Assembly: GCA_018907035.1 (NCBI GenBank)
Contig: JACCIC010000002.1
Coordinates: forward strand, 8,197,501-8,261,500
DNA from: Sycobia sp. Sy_11
Lineage: Eukaryota; Arthropoda; Insecta; Hymenoptera; Epichrysomallidae
Direction of reading: 5' to 3'
DNA length: 64,000 nt
Of this stretch, positions 61,637 to 64,000 are shown one piece after another; the first letter of the stretch is position 1, and the number at the start of each line of letters is the position of its first letter. The notes under the pieces were generated by a model. It ran no database searches. It saw only the letters and a list, made by a program, of their open reading frames with translations, and was not told the origin of the DNA. Both the position numbers and the translations under genes were made by a program.

Positions 61637-63923
61637 CTGTCGACTGCCCATATACAAATTAATAAATATTTTTTATTGGTCTTACAGTAATCAATTTCAA
61701 CCAAAAATAAAATAAAATAAAATGATTACAGTCACTGTCCTTGTTTACATTCACCCCCGTAGACTAATCTGAAAATAAAATATTAGCTGAAAAAATTCTT
61801 TGTTAGTAAAGTGCAGTCTGACTGTCCCCAACACCCTTACCTAATTGAAGACTTGTCCAACGTTTCGAGCTCGCTACGGCTCCTCATCAGGGACTAATCT
61901 AAACCTTATATTCTAATCTATATATACTCATCCCCACCACCAAATTTCGTAAATTAAATATAAATTCCCCCTCTACACAAATTGTCCAAAACCAATCAAT
62001 TTAATAAGGAATGATAAACACTGTCCAATCTACCAGACTCTAACATTAAATTCACATTATTTCGATTCTTGGAAATGTGAATACTTTCAAGACTCTCCCG
62101 TTTATACTTATTATTAATACCATATTCCAAAATATCCACATTCACAAAATCAAAAGAATGTAAAAACTTTAAACAATGCTCTTTTAAACCAGAAGTAATA
62201 TGTGAGCTACGTAAACTATATTTATGCTCATAAATTCTCTTTTTTAAATATCTACCTGTTTGTCCAATATAGTATTTATCACAATCCATGCAATTAATCT
62301 TGTAAACAACTCCTGATTTTAAGCATAAATCATCCTTATCTTTGCAATTATTAAACAATCTACTTAAATTATTGCGATTTTTAAAGAAAATTTGAATGTT
62401 ATATTTCCGAAAATTTCTTTTTATTCTTTCAGATAATCCTCGAACATATGGTAAGACAATAATTTTGTCTCCGTTAAAATCAATTCCTGCACTATGTCTA
62501 TTTTCGGTATTATAAATTTCAAACAATCTCTCAGCAATCAATCTATTAATAAATTGAATTGGATAGCCATTATTAATAAAAGTCTCTCTTACTATCTCTA
62601 AATTATTTTGTCTAAAATCTTTATGTGACAATTTAATTGCTCTGTCAATGACACCTCTCAATGCTCCAATTTTGTTTCCGAATTGGTGGTGTGAATTAAA
62701 ATCTAAAAACCTACCTGACCAAGTAGGCTTTCTGTACCAATTAAGTTTTACCTTATTATTACTACATCTAATCACATTAACGTCCAAAAAACTTAACTGA
62801 CTATGTACTTCAACCTCCCTTGTAAATTTAATTCTGTCATGTACAGAATTGAAAACATCCACCATTTCATCCACAAAAACTTCTGGAACAATTGTAAAGA
62901 TATCATCAACATATCTCTTAAATATCATTGGTTCAAAAAGCAATTTTGACAAGGCTATACTTTCCAACTTTTTCATAACTAAATTAGCTATAACCGGTGA
63001 CAAAGGCGACCCCATTGGACATCCGTATTTTTGTTCATAAAATTTATTATCAAATGAAAAAATTGTGTTATTAAAAACCAAATTAATTGCTTTAATAAAG
63101 TCATTCATTGTCAATTTTGTATGCAAATTAATTTCATTCCACTTTTCCTGTATAATATCATTTAACAACTCCAAAGGTACATTTGTAAACAAAGATACTA
63201 CATCCAATGAAATCATCTTGTAGTTCTTCGGAATAACAATATCCTTCATTTCATTGTAAAAACACCAACTATCCTTAATGTAAGAACTAGTTCTTCCAAC
63301 TATCTTAACCAATATATTAGACAAAAATCTAGCAATATTATAAGTTGGGAAACCTATGGAAGATATTATTATTCTAAATGTCAGATTTTCTTTATGAATC
63401 TTCGGAAGCCCATAACATTTTGCCACAGTTCCATTTTCACATTTTAAATACTTATATGTAGTATCATTTATATATTCATTTCTTTTCCAATTATTTAATA
63501 ACTCTTTCAAATTATTTTGTAGCTTAATGATATGTGGATTACCAATCTTCAAATAAGTACTATCATCATTTAATATATTATTTATACAATTTATGTAATC
63601 AATTTTATTGGAAGCTACAGTTACATTACCTTTGTCGGCCTTTTGGAAGATTATATTAGGGTTATTTTTCAAAAAATTCTTCGCGGTAATCAAATCATGT
63701 ATAAAATTACTATTTAAAAAATTATCAAATTTATTTTCTCTTTTAAAATTACTAATGAAATTAACCAAAGATGCCCTACATTCCTTTTTTACTTCATCAT
63801 TTAAACCAAAAAGATTACTTTCAACCTCCGCGATGATTTCTTTGATCGGGAGATTACTTTTACAATATAATATTCCATGTTTGGCACCTTTAGACATGAT
63901 GTTTATTACTTCATTTGGTATCT
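61637..63923 (-). mobile_element. Penelope-like retroelement (PLE), 5'-truncated insertion
   Basis: The insertion consists of the RT/GIY-YIG ORF, a 3' region with a hammerhead motif, and an AT-rich tail (61655-61689), all on the minus strand. It is bracketed by a 22-bp perfect direct repeat. The ORF begins inside the left-over N-terminal region, and the first 14 codons of the open frame plus one base of the 15th derive from the flank/duplication. This fits target-primed reverse transcription that stopped early. The frame has no stop or frameshift over 630 codons, so the insertion is young or conserved. Related fragments are at 36052-36205 and 60870-60905. Confidence 0.8.
61855..61894 (-). ncRNA. 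Hammerhead ribozyme motif of the Penelope-like element
   Basis: On the minus strand the order is GTCC (stem I), CTGATGA (61890-61884), a stem-loop with GAGC/GCTC pairing around CGTAGCGA, GAAA (61866-61863), CGTT and GGAC (stem I). GTCC pairs with GGAC exactly. Stem III is reduced to ACGT, which is self-complementary and could pair between two copies, as described for hammerheads of Penelope-like elements that work as dimers. One unpaired G sits at the base of stem II. The core is complete, so activity is plausible. Confidence 0.75.
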
Positions 63924-63966
63924 CTTTGTTTATAGCAAGAATATTAATATTAAGATTACAGCACAA
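61996..63966 (-). CDS. Penelope-like reverse transcriptase with GIY-YIG endonuclease domain
   Basis: This 656-codon open frame was counted from a non-ATG codon; the first Met (Met24, MSKGAKHGIL, at 63897) is the likelier start. Landmarks: QKADKGN (108-114); RT blocks around 195-220; MISLDVVSLF (251-260) with the first catalytic Asp; GCPMGSPLSP (315-324); RYVDDIFTIV (351-360) with the YVDD active site; LSFLDVNV; and NWYRKPTWSGRFLDFNSHHQ in the thumb. LPYVRGLSERIKR (505-517) follows. A GIY-YIG domain comes last, with GVVYKI (552-557), YYIGQTGR (565-572) and RIYEHK (577-582), preceded by a CMDC cysteine pair. The protein should nick DNA and copy its RNA. About 100-150 N-terminal residues usual in the family are missing. 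Confidence 0.9.
   Translation of the reverse strand: MCCNLNINILAINKEIPNEVINIMSKGAKHGILYCKSNLPIKEIIAEVESNLFGLNDEVKKECRASLVNFISNFKRENKFDNFLNSNFIHDLITAKNFLKNNPNIIFQKADKGNVTVASNKIDYINCINNILNDDSTYLKIGNPHIIKLQNNLKELLNNWKRNEYINDTTYKYLKCENGTVAKCYGLPKIHKENLTFRIIISSIGFPTYNIARFLSNILVKIVGRTSSYIKDSWCFYNEMKDIVIPKNYKMISLDVVSLFTNVPLELLNDIIQEKWNEINLHTKLTMNDFIKAINLVFNNTIFSFDNKFYEQKYGCPMGSPLSPVIANLVMKKLESIALSKLLFEPMIFKRYVDDIFTIVPEVFVDEMVDVFNSVHDRIKFTREVEVHSQLSFLDVNVIRCSNNKVKLNWYRKPTWSGRFLDFNSHHQFGNKIGALRGVIDRAIKLSHKDFRQNNLEIVRETFINNGYPIQFINRLIAERLFEIYNTENRHSAGIDFNGDKIIVLPYVRGLSERIKRNFRKYNIQIFFKNRNNLSRLFNNCKDKDDLCLKSGVVYKINCMDCDKYYIGQTGRYLKKRIYEHKYSLRSSHITSGLKEHCLKFLHSFDFVNVDILEYGINNKYKRESLESIHISKNRNNVNLMLESGRLDSVYHSLLN
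63924..63945. repeat. Right copy of the 22-bp target-site duplication
   Basis: Identical to 61615-61636 over 22 bases; the sequences diverge immediately on both sides. The sequence beyond it (63946-64000) is ordinary AT-rich flank. Confidence 0.7.
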
Positions 63967-64000
63967 ATGTAATTTTTACTAATAATTCTAATATATGTCA

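Noticed and set aside
62849..63982. Plus-strand frames of 63 and 124 codons
   Set aside because: Antisense of the Penelope-like reverse transcriptase.
1..64000. CRISPR arrays, rRNA, bacterial operons
   Set aside because: No spaced direct repeats, rRNA-like blocks or prokaryotic gene layout; the window is clearly eukaryotic.

Overview
The window looks like nuclear DNA of an arthropod, most likely an insect. It is strongly AT-rich, full of long (TA)n and other microsatellites, and its coding exons are short islands of higher GC separated by very long introns with GT..AG borders. Species cannot be named; a small-genome insect such as a parasitoid wasp would fit, but this is only an impression.

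Two host genes and one intact retroelement can be supported. (1) A plus-strand gene covers most of the window (about 2.5 to 48 kb). It encodes a four-transmembrane protein of the PMP22/EMP/claudin superfamily, closest in my reading to the TMEM47/PERP/VAB-9 group. Four shared exons (39537-39723, 42271-42420, 43144-43206, 46713-46972) join in frame. Two mutually compatible first coding exons, 2585-2635 and 8744-8797, both end in phase 0, which implies two promoters and two N-termini (236 and 237 aa). The downstream first exon sits in a GC-rich leader that carries a 94-codon uORF. (2) A minus-strand gene (56778-58597, 5' end not found) encodes a chymotrypsin-fold S1 serine protease homolog. Its catalytic His is Gln and its catalytic Ser is Ile, so it should be a pseudoprotease.

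(3) At the right edge lies a Penelope-like retroelement on the minus strand (about 61637-63923). It has an uninterrupted reverse transcriptase plus GIY-YIG ORF, a well-formed hammerhead ribozyme motif in its 3' region, and a 22-bp perfect direct repeat on both sides that looks like a target-site duplication around a 5'-truncated insertion. Older pieces of the same family lie at 36052-36205 (with a decayed hammerhead) and 60870-60905.

The introns hold other structured items: a second hammerhead-like core at 19473-19533, a pre-miRNA-like hairpin at 13671-13758, a long AT hairpin at 17929-17997, a diverged tandem duplication at about 18125-18540, a perfect kB-type site, a hAT end with a decayed transposase C-terminus (5631-5990) and a possible MITE (28235-28421). 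A mariner transposase relic lies downstream of the tetraspan gene (54572-54840). Many long reading frames in the window are translated microsatellites or antisense frames and are not genes.
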